Assembly: GCA_907163375.1 (NCBI GenBank)
Contig: CAJQUW010004404.1
Coordinates: 260,501 to 324,500, forward strand
DNA: 64,000 nt
Direction: 5' to 3'
DNA from: Prostheceraeus crozeri
Lineage: Eukaryota > Platyhelminthes > Polycladida > Euryleptidae
Part shown: piece by piece, positions 32,258 through 42,208 of the stretch
How positions within the stretch are numbered: the stretch's first letter is position 1
Layout: each line of letters starts with the position of its first letter
Position numbers and translations under genes: made by a program
Notes under the pieces: generated by a model
Seen by the model: only the letters and a program-made list of their open reading frames with translations
Told to the model about the DNA's origin: nothing
The model's database searches: none

Positions 32258-35200
32258 ATGTCAGGTATTAAGCCACCCGGTACACTGAACCCAAATGATA
32301 TTACTATCAACAACTTCGAATTATCGCTAGAAGCATTCAATGATTATGTTGAACTTACTGTGAATAAAGTAGATGATAAGAAGTTACGTAGTTTATTTCT
32401 GGCAATCGGTGGTCTTGAAATCCGCAAGGTTGTAAATGGGCTAACTGTATCTGATAACAAGTTCGCAACATTGATTACGGCAGTTCGAAAGTATTTTCAA
32501 CCAGTCAAAAACGTTATACTGGAACGGCTCAAGTTCTTTAATATTCAAAGACATAATGACGAGGATTTACAAGCATTTCTGATTCGCTTAAAAACTCAAG
32601 CTGAAAATTGTGATTTTGACGATACTTCAATTGAATCTACAAAGAAGCAAATGATTAGAGATCAGTACTTACGTTGTGTTAATGATCGCAAAATTACTGA
32701 GTACCTACTTACCTTCAATGTACTTACCTTGGATGACGTAGTTGAAAAAGCTGAAGGATTGTACCAAGCTTCTAAAGATGCTAGTTCATTCGCTCAAAAC
32801 CCACAGAATGATAGTCAATTACTCACTTTCAAAGGCAAAAGCAAAGATGCTGACAGATGTTACAAGTGTAATATGTTTGGTCATCATGCAAAAGATTGTT
32901 CCGCTTCTACAAAAAGTCCATACTGCGAAAGTTGTAATCGTAAAGGACATGATACTCGTAACTGCTTCAAGAATAGAAAGTGTAATTATTGTCACAAATT
33001 TGGACATACTGAGAACTATTGTCGACTCAAAAAGTCACGAGATCGTATACGCAGCTCAAATGGCGCAAATCCAAAGAAAAACAAACTCCTGATTCTAGGT
33101 TCTGAGAATCAGCAAGGTAGTTTACGCTACGCAGATGTATCATTCAATGATCACAATGCATCATTTCTCATTGACACAGGCGCTACTTTTTCGGTTATTT
33201 CATGCGCAGTAGTCAAAAAGTTTGATTTGACTAAGTCTTTGAAACCATGCAAATTTGATGGTATAATGGCAGACAAATCAAGAGTTTCAATTACAAACTC
33301 GTATACCTGTAACCTCAATGTTCAGGGCAAAGAATTTGAGTCTACCTTGTACGTAGTGGATACTAACGACGATGGTATCTTGGGCATGGATTTACTTCCA
33401 TTAATCGGTTTGCACATTGGTCCCGAATCAGGCATCATATTCTCTCTTGTACCAAGTTTGTTGCATCAGTACAAAGATTTATTCGACAAGCCTCTGAAAG
33501 ATAGTTGTCTTACTGGTATTGAACCGTTTGAAATTATCAAGCTTGATGATAATTCAGTGCCTAAACAAAGTGGTCAAATGAGATTGAGTAAGCCACATCA
33601 GGAATTTCTGACAAAAAAGGTCAAAGATTTATTGGAACAAGACGTTATTGAAGAGTCAATTAGTCCTTGGAGACATAATCCTCGAATCGTCTCAAAATCT
33701 GATGGTTCTTATAGAATGACTATAAACTATAAACCAGTCAATGCCGTTACTACCTTTGATGCTTATCCTTTCCCAAATTTGGAGAACATATTGGATGATT
33801 TAACTGGAGCAAAAGTATTCAGTCGCATCGATTTTTCGCAATTTTATCACCAGCTGCCTCTTGCTGAAAGTGATAGATTCAAAACAGCATTTCAAGCTAA
33901 CGGTAGACTGCATCAGTACAAGCGCTGTCTTTTTGGTCTTAAGAACGCAGTTTCATACTGTTCAAGACTAATGTCAAAAATCTTTGAAGGCATTGAAAAC
34001 ATCATCGTCTATCTCGATGACGTATTGATTTATGGCAATACACGAGCCGAGCATGATAAAGCTTTGAAAAATGTTCTGGAGCGCGTCAAGCTTCACAATC
34101 TCTCTTTGAACGTTAAGAAATGCGACTTTGAGAAAAGCTCTATTGTATTCCTTGGTCACTTAATCGAAAATGGAAAAGTCAGGCCAGACCCAGAGCGTCT
34201 TAAACCATTACTCGACTTTGAAGTTCCAAAATCATCGATTCAATTGCAACGCTTCTTGGGATTAGCGACTTATTACAGCAAATACATTCGAAACTTCAGT
34301 GGCATATCAAAGGTCTTGTACAAAAATTTGAATGATTTTCAAGATTGGTCAGCATTAGAACTGCAGACATTCGATGACATCAAAAACGAAATTGCTAGTT
34401 CAATGCTAATCATTCCAAAACAGGATGAAGAACTATACTTACGTACCGATGCGTCTAAGGAAGCTATTGCTGCCATACTGGAAACGAAAGACAGACGTCC
34501 AGTATTCTTTTGTTCGCGTGTTCTGAATTCAGCTGAACAAAACAAAGACATCGTCGAACTAGAAGCACTCTCAATCTTCTGGGGTATTATTCGATGCAAG
34601 CATTTCCTATTGGGCAGACATTTCAAAGTGTTGAGTGATCATAGACCGCTACAGTATTTATTCAATAACGAGAACTGTAATTCAAAACTTGCCAGATGGA
34701 GATTACAATTACAAGAATTCAATTTTGAAGTTATTTACTGCAGTGGTAAGGACAATGTAGCCGCAGATTGCCTCAGTCGCTTGACATCAATTGATTTTGA
34801 TAGTTTTGAAATTCTCACAATTGATCAAGTTACGAATTCCCAAAGGTTTGACAAAGAAACTCAATCTATGATTACAGCAGTTGAAAGAAATTACAAACAT
34901 AAACCGCATGATGTATCGGATTCTGTATGGAAATTACGAAAGTCTCTGAAAGTCAAAGACAAATTACTCAAAAGTTCGTCTGATCGTCTATTCATACCGT
35001 ATTCCTTACGACTTAAGGTATTGACTCTTGGACATGGTTGTCACTTGGGTAAACAACGAACTATGGAAAGAATAAGAAATCAGTTATTTTGGCCGAATCT
35101 GAATAATGACATTACCAATTTTGTTATCAATTGCCGAATATGCTCTATGGTTAAACCGGGATTCATAAGTCCTGAATCATCACCAGTAATCACCAAATCA

Positions 35201-35812
35201 CCGATGGAAATTGTCGCATGTGATTTTGTTGGACCGCTACCCACAAGCAACGGTTACAAGTATCTACTTGTTCTCATTGATGTCTACTCTAGATATCCAG
35301 TTGTATTTCCGCTTAAAGAAATGTCCACAACAAGCATGATCAAATGTTTTGGAGAATTCTTTTCGTTATTTGGATTTCCAGACTCAATCTTGTCTGATCA
35401 AGGTTCCCAATTTGAATCTACAGAGTCCCGGAGCTACCTGAAACGTTATGGTATAAAGAAATTACGGACCAATGCATACCATCCTTCCGGCAATGGACTC
35501 TGCGAGAGGTTTAACAAGACAATCAAGAAGCTGATGGTATCCTGTGTAAGTGAATGCTCAATGAACATGAATGAATGGCATAAAGTACTGAAGAAATGCA
35601 TGTTGGAATACCGCACATCAGTTCATAGCAGTACCGGCTATCGTCCAGTTGACCTATTCTTCGCATTCAATGCCCATGGCTGTCTCCCTTTCGAAAATTC
35701 AAAACCGAAGAATGAATCAATGGCAAGCAATCTGAAATCGCAGATGAGGAACAAGATTCAAATCGACAAACGTGCAAGGAACAGATACTTCAAACCTGGT
35801 GAAACCGTCTGA
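32258..35812 (+). CDS. Gypsy gag-pol polyprotein
   Basis: A single frame of 1184 residues from ATG, with gag and pol fused and no frameshift between. Gag: N-terminal helical region, then three CCHC knuckles (about residues 200-255; C-x2-C-x4-H-x4-C). Protease: 'LIDTGATFS' with DTG at about 304. Reverse transcriptase: 'INYKPVN', 'FSRIDF', 'YLDD' at 585-588. RNase H: 'RTDASKEA' at about 730. Integrase: H-x-H/C-x2-C zinc region ('HGCHLGKQRT', 'CRICSM'; about 925-965), then D in 'ACDFVGPL', D in 'SDQGSQFES' and E in 'NGLCERFN' (about 988, 1047, 1083). It stops at 'GETV' through a one-base shift; the expected C-terminal tail continues in another frame. All enzymatic motifs are intact. The protein would make capsid, copy RNA to DNA and integrate it. 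Confidence 0.95.
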   Translation: MSGIKPPGTLNPNDITINNFELSLEAFNDYVELTVNKVDDKKLRSLFLAIGGLEIRKVVNGLTVSDNKFATLITAVRKYFQPVKNVILERLKFFNIQRHNDEDLQAFLIRLKTQAENCDFDDTSIESTKKQMIRDQYLRCVNDRKITEYLLTFNVLTLDDVVEKAEGLYQASKDASSFAQNPQNDSQLLTFKGKSKDADRCYKCNMFGHHAKDCSASTKSPYCESCNRKGHDTRNCFKNRKCNYCHKFGHTENYCRLKKSRDRIRSSNGANPKKNKLLILGSENQQGSLRYADVSFNDHNASFLIDTGATFSVISCAVVKKFDLTKSLKPCKFDGIMADKSRVSITNSYTCNLNVQGKEFESTLYVVDTNDDGILGMDLLPLIGLHIGPESGIIFSLVPSLLHQYKDLFDKPLKDSCLTGIEPFEIIKLDDNSVPKQSGQMRLSKPHQEFLTKKVKDLLEQDVIEESISPWRHNPRIVSKSDGSYRMTINYKPVNAVTTFDAYPFPNLENILDDLTGAKVFSRIDFSQFYHQLPLAESDRFKTAFQANGRLHQYKRCLFGLKNAVSYCSRLMSKIFEGIENIIVYLDDVLIYGNTRAEHDKALKNVLERVKLHNLSLNVKKCDFEKSSIVFLGHLIENGKVRPDPERLKPLLDFEVPKSSIQLQRFLGLATYYSKYIRNFSGISKVLYKNLNDFQDWSALELQTFDDIKNEIASSMLIIPKQDEELYLRTDASKEAIAAILETKDRRPVFFCSRVLNSAEQNKDIVELEALSIFWGIIRCKHFLLGRHFKVLSDHRPLQYLFNNENCNSKLARWRLQLQEFNFEVIYCSGKDNVAADCLSRLTSIDFDSFEILTIDQVTNSQRFDKETQSMITAVERNYKHKPHDVSDSVWKLRKSLKVKDKLLKSSSDRLFIPYSLRLKVLTLGHGCHLGKQRTMERIRNQLFWPNLNNDITNFVINCRICSMVKPGFISPESSPVITKSPMEIVACDFVGPLPTSNGYKYLLVLIDVYSRYPVVFPLKEMSTTSMIKCFGEFFSLFGFPDSILSDQGSQFESTESRSYLKRYGIKKLRTNAYHPSGNGLCERFNKTIKKLMVSCVSECSMNMNEWHKVLKKCMLEYRTSVHSSTGYRPVDLFFAFNAHGCLPFENSKPKNESMASNLKSQMRNKIQIDKRARNRYFKPGETV

Positions 35813-36141
35813 TTCACAATGCGAACAAATGAAAGTTTGGTATCAAAGGCGATTTAGCGAAGGTGCTAAAGCAGATAGATACGCATTCTGTAGAGGTTCA
35901 ATTTGTGAATGGGGGACGGGTAACTAGATGTAGTACTAGTCGATTATCGCATGTTCCATCTATGCATGATTCTGACGATTCTGATTTCTTTGAAGCTAAT
36001 TCAAACACAGCATCTTCGAATGCCGAAGCGGAATCCAGTTCCAGTTCATCTCAATCGGATGGAGAATCTGACACTCGTCCGAGTCGTTCCAGGAGAAATT
36101 GCGGCCCTCCCAAGTTCTACGGTGAACGCTACTTCTACTAA
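35813..36141 (+). pseudogene. Out-of-frame C-terminal tail of the Gypsy polyprotein
   Basis: After the TGA at about 35810 the neighbouring frame reads 'IHNAN', a further in-frame TGA near 35830, then 'FGIKGDLAKVLKQIDTHSVE' and a serine/acidic tail ('DSDDSDFFEANS', 'SSSSSQSDGESD') ending in a basic patch and a stop at 36141. This is the usual post-integrase tail. The two lesions close together mean that this copy makes a polyprotein shortened after the integrase core. Confidence 0.75.
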
Positions 36142-36158
36142 GTGTAGAATTTGAATTC

Positions 36159-36170
36159 AAATGGGAGAAA
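36159..36170 (+). promoter_or_regulatory. Polypurine tract of the Gypsy element
   Basis: AAATGGGAGAAA directly abuts the 3' LTR (TGTCAC). In LTR elements the RNase-H-resistant purine run at this position primes plus-strand DNA. Confidence 0.8.
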
Positions 36171-36389
36171 TGTCACAGCGGTGACATGATCGGTGTCTAG
36201 ACTGCAGCTAATTGATAGCTGATTATTTCATTGGCTGAGACTTGCCTCATGCAATACATTGTCTTCTGATGAATGATTGATATTCGATTGTGTTCATTTA
36301 TAAGCAGATGCTACAATAATAAAGCACCATTCGTATCGCAACATGTTGTTCTGTTATGTGCTATAGACATGCGGGGTTAACAAGTTACA
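36171..36389 (+). repeat. Gypsy 3' LTR
   Basis: 219 bp, same as the 5' LTR except one substitution seen by eye. Directly followed by the second AGCCT target duplication. Confidence 0.93.
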
Positions 36390-36507
36390 AGCCTCACAAA
36401 TTTTAGCGCCTAGTCGCAGAGCAACACCGATTCTTAGTGACTCATCGTCCAGAAAAAACAAAGCCGGATGTGAGTCAATAAGCATCAAACGGCTATAATT
36501 GAAGATC

Positions 36508-36765
36508 CCAAGAGGTGCAACTGATCAGGCTTGGTTTCTCTCATCGTCGGAAGAAAAACTGAAATTTCATCAAGATGAAGTTTAAATGAGTCCATATCAT
36601 AACCGAGATTGATCACTTCACACTTAGATGTGCTCAACTGATCCAAGAGGTCCAACTGATCAGGCTTGGTTTCTCTCACCGTAGGAAGAAAAACTGAAAT
36701 TTCATCAAGATGAAGTTTAAATGAGTCAATATCATATCCGAGATTGATCACTTCACACTTAGATG
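36508..36765 (-). repeat. 123-bp tandem duplication inside the RT pseudogene
   Basis: 36508-36630 and 36643-36765 are about 95% identical and separated by 12 bp. The unit encodes 'SKCEVINLGYD...ISVFLPT.RETKPDQL' of the RT. Because 123 + 12 = 135 is divisible by three, the frame stays open across both copies. Confidence 0.9.
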
Positions 36766-37160
36766 GATTGATTTCTAAACCGATATTGGCCAAACGGGGA
36801 ATTATTGTCGGTAAATCCGTTAAAATAGTAGAAGCTGGACCGGCAATTGTAGCATCGTCTAAATACCAAGCATTAAAAGGGCAAGTGACTAGATGTACAA
36901 TTTAATCAACTCCAAGAGCAAGAGACAAAGGCCCAAGGGGATCTCCCTGTTGGATTCCTGTTGATGGATCAGCAAAAGTTTTCTCGAAAAGTAGAAGAGT
37001 TTGCGATGACCACACTTGTTTTGCAAAAACAAGAGAGCTGGGTACTCTTCCGTTCAAAACTTCCAGCATATGATCTCGACGTAAAGTGTTGAATGCGTTT
37101 TTCACATCCAATTTGATCATGATGTGCGGTTCATTAGAATTAGACAACTTATTCTCGCCC

Positions 37161-37572
37161 TCGCCCTCGCCCTACCCTCGCGTCAAATTGTTTTAGACAA
37201 GTGCATGGTATTGTTGGATCGCATTTTCTTGTGGAGCACTCACATGCATGTTTTGCCTGGTGAATGTTCGCCGGCACTTTGTTTTTGAGCATCGTATAGA
37301 ATCCAAGTAATAACTGATTTTGACGTGGGCAATGAAATGCATATATTTAAGCTATAAATGGAATAATATGAAAATGAGACTACTGTTTATTCAATCAGGG
37401 TGATCATTCGAGCTGTACAGAGATACCCATCTAAATTGATAATGATTGCAATGTAATGTAATGTCATTTTATAACGTTAACAATATACATATACGTCGTA
37501 TTATATTTCAAAAAGTGTACGATGAATATACGATTTCGATTCTTGAGCTGAAGTCGTGAATTTTATTTGCAG
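37161..37572 (+). other. End of intron 3
   Basis: Begins after a short (CTCGCC)n-like run (about 37154-37180). No gene. It ends with the polypyrimidine tract and acceptor TTTGCAG before the last ABCC exon. Confidence 0.6.
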
Positions 37573-37687
37573 AATTCTTGTTATGAATAAGGGTGAGATA
37601 GAAGAACTGGATACTCCTGATCGCCTTCTGAAAAATCCTGAATCTCTGTTCTACTCAATGGCCAAAGATGCAAAAATTGTGAAGTAG
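37573..37687 (+). CDS. ABCC/MRP transporter terminal exon with stop codon
   Basis: Too short to stand out as a frame, but it fits exactly. The first base completes the lysine codon split at 21732. The frame then reads 'ILVMNKGEIEELDTP', 'RLLKNPESLFYSMAKDAKIV' and K-stop (TAG 37685-37687). The end of ABCC proteins is a D-loop-distal strand 'I.VLDKGEI.E...P..LL' followed by 'FYSMAKDAG', so this is the true C-terminus. Acceptor TTTATTTGCAG. It lies 15.8 kb downstream of the previous exon. Strong support for one continuous functional gene. Confidence 0.96.
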
Positions 37688-37997
37688 CATTGTTTATATC
37701 TCATTACACTATGTGACACCAGTTCAGGGATATTTTTGCAATATAGGGATAATTTGCTTGATTATGTATTGCGGTTGCACGATTCAAATGTCACATCTTG
37801 AGATGTCAACTCTCATGCAGACATTTTCGTAACCAGATGGATATACAATCATTTTAAATGTACCTTCATTGTTCATTTTTCTTCATGGATGTATGTGTAT
37901 TCCTTGTCATTTAGGATAATGAATATTAATTTATTTCTGTATATCTTACATTATGCTCGAATTAGCCCCTTTGAAATACATGCTGAGATGTATGAAA

Positions 37998-38003
37998 AAT
38001 AAA
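37998..38003 (+). terminator. Polyadenylation signal of the ABCC gene
   Basis: AATAAA 311 bp after the stop codon, followed by a T-rich stretch. It is the best candidate in the 3' region. A Penelope-like element begins only 76 bp further on. Confidence 0.7.
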
Positions 38004-38078
38004 GATGATTTATTCCACTACTACAGTTTTTGAATAACACGTAACAAGGCGATACGATGTCAAACTACTTGGGCATAA

Positions 38079-39091
38079 AATTTTATAGTTCCGCTTGAAC
38101 AACATGTTGTTTATAATTTACTCGAAAAAGCCTTGCTGTTGTTTATATGGCATTTATTGCCCAAATGTTCGCCTACTCAGGCCGCTTCAGGGGTGAAAAG
38201 GGTATATAGATATAGAAGGTTATTTTGGGAAAGGATTCATACATAGAAAGTCAATGTCATAGAATTATTGAAAGATATTTCCATTACTTTGTGAAAAGGA
38301 ATTGGCGATATTGTTCATTCTTTTCACGTGAATTGATGGTGGGTTGGAATTTCTTTATCAACAGTGCTTCACGAAGACGATTTATATCCGAAAAAGTGAA
38401 TTGTCAGATAAAGAAAGTTTTCCAACGAGAAGATTTAAATATCGGTTTAGCTCAAAAGTCATATACTCTAAGAAACGCATTGAAGAACCATACCAAATAT
38501 GAAACAAAATGTCAACTTACCTCATGTCCAATTCAAAACAATGAACTTTGCTTCAAGAAAAACGTAATTTACAAAATAACATGTCTCAAGTGCAAAAATG
38601 CCTATATCGGTAGTACAATTAGAACTTTACACATCAGAGTGAAAGAGCACAGAACACAAGTAACATCATCAGTTTTCAAACATTTGCAACAATGCCATAA
38701 CAAGAATGTACAAGTCGACATATTAGCTCATGAAAGCGACAATACCAACATTCGTCTTCGTGAAGCACTGTTGATATAGAAATTCCAACCCACCATCAAT
38801 TCATGTGAAGAGAATGAACAATATCACCAATTCCTTTTCACAAAGTAATGGAAATATCTTTCAATAATTCTATGACATTGACTTTCTATGTATGAATCCT
38901 TTCCCAAAAATAACCTTCTATATCTATATACTGTAGGCCCTATATACCATTTCAACATAACATCTTATAGATTTCAAATTTTAAGTGTTTGTAGAATATC
39001 CTCCTTTTCATCCCTGAAGCGGCCTGAGTAGGCGAACATTTGGGCAATAAATGCCATATAAACAACAGCAAGGCTTTTTCGAGTAAATTAT
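38079..39091 (+). mobile_element. Compact Penelope-like element: GIY-YIG region between inverted repeats
   Basis: Flanked by a perfect 12-bp direct repeat ACTTGGGCATAA (38067-38078 and 39092-39103). The body is a left arm (38113 to about 38365) and a right arm (about 38779-39091) that are complements except for a ~66-bp block present only in the right arm. A 34-bp single extension (38079-38112) lies at the left end only. Penelope-like elements typically have such inverted or direct terminal repeats and, in the best-known one, a 34-bp extension. The right arm includes the end of the coding region, so the left arm is an inverted copy of the 3' end. No reverse transcriptase is present. Confidence 0.85.
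38356..38779 (+). CDS. GIY-YIG endonuclease domain of the 38-kb Penelope-like element
   Basis: The uninterrupted frame runs to a TAG at 38777-38779. It formally opens upstream at 38225, but everything before about 38356 is inverted-repeat sequence, so the N-terminal 40 residues are not family sequence. Visible parts: 'KVNCQIKKVF', 'YTLRNALKN', 'CQLTSCPI', the core 'NVIYKITCLKCKNAYIGST' (IY/YIG with CxxC), 'HIRVKEHR' (arginine) and 'IRLREALLI' (glutamate). All expected catalytic positions are present. The TAG cuts off about 20 residues still readable in frame ('KFQPTINSCEENEQYHQF'). In complete elements this domain nicks target DNA beside the RT. Confidence 0.8.
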
Positions 39092-39103
39092 ACTTGGGCA
39101 TAA

Positions 39104-40387
39104 GTTATTACAAATTTTGAATATGACATGGTATTTGAAAATTTCACACATTTTGAAAATCTTCAACAAGAGATGATGGTTTTCAACATGTGCTACATAA
39201 CGTTTCATTTATCGTGCAGTCACTATTAATATGAATGGTCTAATACCCGGTTTTGATAGGCCTATTTGTAGCAGATAGCTCAACTAGACTCCGAAAAAAT
39301 CATGAATATATATTATTTCTATGCTTATAAGATGATGAAAATTCTCAAAGAAAGCACATGCAATTCCTTAAAGTACTGCGGTTAATTGATATTAATTTCA
39401 CAACAAAGCAGATTCCTGAACAAAAAGAAAGCTGAGGCATTCAAGAATTATCTCTTTTTGCTCCACCACACAGCGCAAATTGCGAAATATATGATTGCGC
39501 AGACATCTAATGCTCGTTTAAAATGCAAGCTTATGATGCTTGCAAGAAATATTGGCTTATCTTGAGATCAGAGAATATTTTTCATATCATCCATTCATAC
39601 TCCAATACCTTTTTGGTTACATAGTACATGGTAGGCTTCATATTCTATGTATGGACGAAACTGAAGATATTCATCATCCTCATTAGAACTGTTTAAGTGA
39701 AGCCTACTGAACTGCAAGCACACTGCTAAGACATGCACATTTGAGTTTTAAGTAGCATCCTATATACGACAACGCGTATGCGTACGATATAACGCGTGAA
39801 GTACTACAGGATAACTCATCACCATTTTCTGAGATAATCGAAGTATAATAAGTCATGGCATCTTTTGATCTGATATGACTCCTTTTTATGATGCAAGATA
39901 TTTCCATCGGCAGTCTTAATGTCATTGCCTAATGTCACATCAAGACTACATATTGGCTATATATATACTGAAAGAATTCTGACTATTTTTTTTATTTTCA
40001 ATGAATCTTCATGTATCATTTTTCCTAACTTGGATCCGATCCGCGTAATGCGTACCCATTCTCCCACTTTGAATACTCTTTGAATACATGCAGACACATG
40101 AGACGCAAAGTCTATATAGCAGGACTGCCAACTATATTAACTTATATAACTTATATTGCAGCAATATCCCGCATAGCCACGGATGTTTGGGGTCATGTGT
40201 AATCACGCGTGGTTCACGCGTGATTGAGCGTGGCATGTCACCTAGTGTGGTTCAAAGTATACTTACTTTGGTGTGGTTAGACCGGCCTACATGACCAATA
40301 GGAAATATATTCGAGTAACGTCAACACGATATAGGCCGCAATAGGCCTAGTTATCAGGCTTCGAAGCTAGATACACATGAGATAACG
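39104..40387. other. Intergenic sequence with one perfect hairpin
   Basis: No genes recognised. At 40201-40225 AATCACGCGTG and its exact complement are separated by three bases. Nothing else stands out. Confidence 0.5.
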
Positions 40388-40666
40388 CAAATCGTACGCG
40401 GATGACATCAGCGTTATAACGGAGATAAAGCACGATGACTCTTGTTGCATCAAGGATTGCATAAAGGATGAGACAGGCAACATAAATCAGAGAATAACCA
40501 CTTGAAGGTCAATGCTAAAAAGTCTAACTGCCTATTCAATACCTGATGCGGTGTGAAGGTATCACCTCCTCTACCCCTTCTAAAGCATGACATTAAAGAT
40601 TATGGGTGTTCATCTAAACTTAAATCTTGACTGGACCGCTTCACGTCGAAGACATGGTAAAAAAGG

Positions 40667-42140
40667 TAAGGACCTCCGAGTCGGCAAATTTTGAGTCGAA
40701 TCGAACCGGGTCGTGATTCGCGAATCGAATGAAATCATAGAAAACTTAGATAGGCCTATTTAAGCTCACTTTTATGTACGGTTGACTTGTCCAGCTATGC
40801 AGCTAGTCATACCTAATAGGCCATAATAATCATGTAATTTTCATGGCTATTGAAAAATGTAGCGACATCCTGGTACGAGTAAGCGGTCAAATTGTAGTGT
40901 CTATATTTCTGAGATAATTGAAATCTACTGCGCTTTGTAGTTATAATACAGCCTATTTTAAATAATCCTCCTTTGGTATAAATGAATGCTCGATTTGACA
41001 ATATTCCTTGAACTGTCTATTGGCCATTTTATGCCAAATTTCCCGTAGGTAGTCTGATGACATGGATCATGTTTATGACCTCCAGCTTATAGGAAAAAGT
41101 CCTTTGAATCCACCGCAGGACTGAAAAGGAAGCCTCCATCAATCACTCATGTACTTAAATCGTGAGCTCGGGAATGCTCCAATTTCCATGAGGAAGCAAT
41201 CAAGACTTCTATTGTAATTCTCAGATCAGAAGAAAATAATAGACTTTTTTCAGCAAACTATTAATGCGCCTGCAACTTTCCATGTTATCGTGTCCGTAAG
41301 TACTATCTAAATTATTTCAGGACGAGTTCGAAATAAATTATCAAATAATAACCTATATTCTACGCAAATTTGTCACTCAAGCTCATAGAAGTAGAGAATT
41401 ACTGAGGATTGTAAGTAGATACTACAATGCCCAACTGAATAGACTTATTGTAGTTTTGGACTTGTCAGCTTGCAGACGGAAAATCAGTAAAGTAATGAAA
41501 TCCAGTAGCTGTGGCCTATGGGAAAATCTAATTAAATATTATCTAAGCCTTGCTTTGTACAAAAATTAGTAACTTTTGCACCAGACACCCGATGATTTTC
41601 ATTTCAGAAGTACAGATGATTCAGGATAGGAGGGACATTTCGTCTCTATCAACCATATGGCCTGTTAGTAGGATCGCTATCTTGTATCTTAGTAGGGTTC
41701 AAGATTCCTGACGAAAAGCAGTCTGAAAAGTACATGCATGTCTGAGAGGGATACAATTTCAAGAGCCTGCTAATGAGCCATTTACAATTCTACTTTAAAG
41801 CAGTCATTGTGAAGTAGGCATATGCGCGTATCAGACTTGGTCAGAAAGGTCGACAAATTCTGAAGCCCTAATCTGAGCAGAAGCACATGCAACTATTTAT
41901 GATTGAGCACGCACTGTAGCTAACTAACTTTTGTTCAGCAATCGACGCTCTGAACTACTTTCAGACAGAACTCAACATCTCAAGCACACTACAATGTCAC
42001 TTTCACGTAGCAACGAACAGGAAGAGGCTTACAAATCAAAACAAAGCAGCTGAAATTTGGTCAGCCGACGTGGACCGATTCGAATTTTTCTCGAATCTCA
42101 ATTTCGAATCGAATCGAATCTCGAAGCTTCGCAGGTCCCT
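40667..42140. mobile_element. Non-autonomous hAT-like element in the LINE fragment (1.47 kb)
   Basis: Left end AAGGACCTCCGAGTCGG and right-end complement AGGGACCTGCGAAGCTTCGA are imperfect inverted repeats. Just inside both are clusters of TCGAATCGAATC words. Flanks AAAAAAGG (40659-40666) and AAAAAGGG (42141-42148) look like an 8-bp duplication with one change. No transposase is seen. Confidence 0.68.
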
Positions 42141-42208
42141 AAAAAGGGCAAACCGACAATTACATGCGCTGAAGCTGATCAAAGCCTATGTCTCACAAGA
42201 CGAATTAC

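Larger units (their letters stand above)
31826..36389 (+). mobile_element. Near-complete, recent Gypsy/Ty3 LTR retrotransposon (4.56 kb)
   Basis: Two 219-bp LTRs (31826-32044 and 36171-36389) begin TGTCACAGCGG and end AAGTTACA. By eye they differ at one position (ACTCG against ATTCG near their 3' third). A 5-bp target duplication AGCCT flanks the element (31821-31825 and 36390-36394). A primer-binding-site-like TTTGGCGTCGTC follows the 5' LTR, and a purine tract AAATGGGAGAAA (36159-36170) precedes the 3' LTR. One long gag-pol frame lies between; no envelope gene is seen. It inserted into an RT pseudogene in intron 3 of the ABCC gene, in the same orientation as the gene. Confidence 0.96.
31261..37160 (-). 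pseudogene. Second RT pseudogene, split by the Gypsy element
   Basis: Minus-strand blocks: palm motif A 'IMIKLDVKNAFNTLRRDHML' (about 37060-37120), 'IQQGDPLGPLSLALGV' (about 36905-36950), motif C 'WYLDDATIAGP' (about 36840-36870) and 'IGLEINPSKCEVINLGYD'. The Gypsy insertion follows at 31826-36389. Beyond it come '[21 protein letters not shown]' and '[16 protein letters not shown]' (about 31700-31820), then the C-terminal block 'MGRSWIWDAACTAIHPGSAA' to 'LWERLSKV' (31350-31635). It resembles the RT at 22-24 kb in layout but is a distinct subfamily (YLDD, not YADD). It carries an internal 123-bp tandem duplication and frameshifts; its 5' end is cut at about 37150. Confidence 0.82.

Noticed and set aside
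37154..37180. (CTCGCC)n run as telomere-like sequence
   Set aside because: It is only about four units and imperfect, and it lies at the cut end of an RT pseudogene in an intron.
38225..38355. N-terminal 40 residues of the 38-kb GIY-YIG frame
   Set aside because: They are the complement of the element's own 3' arm, not protein-family sequence.
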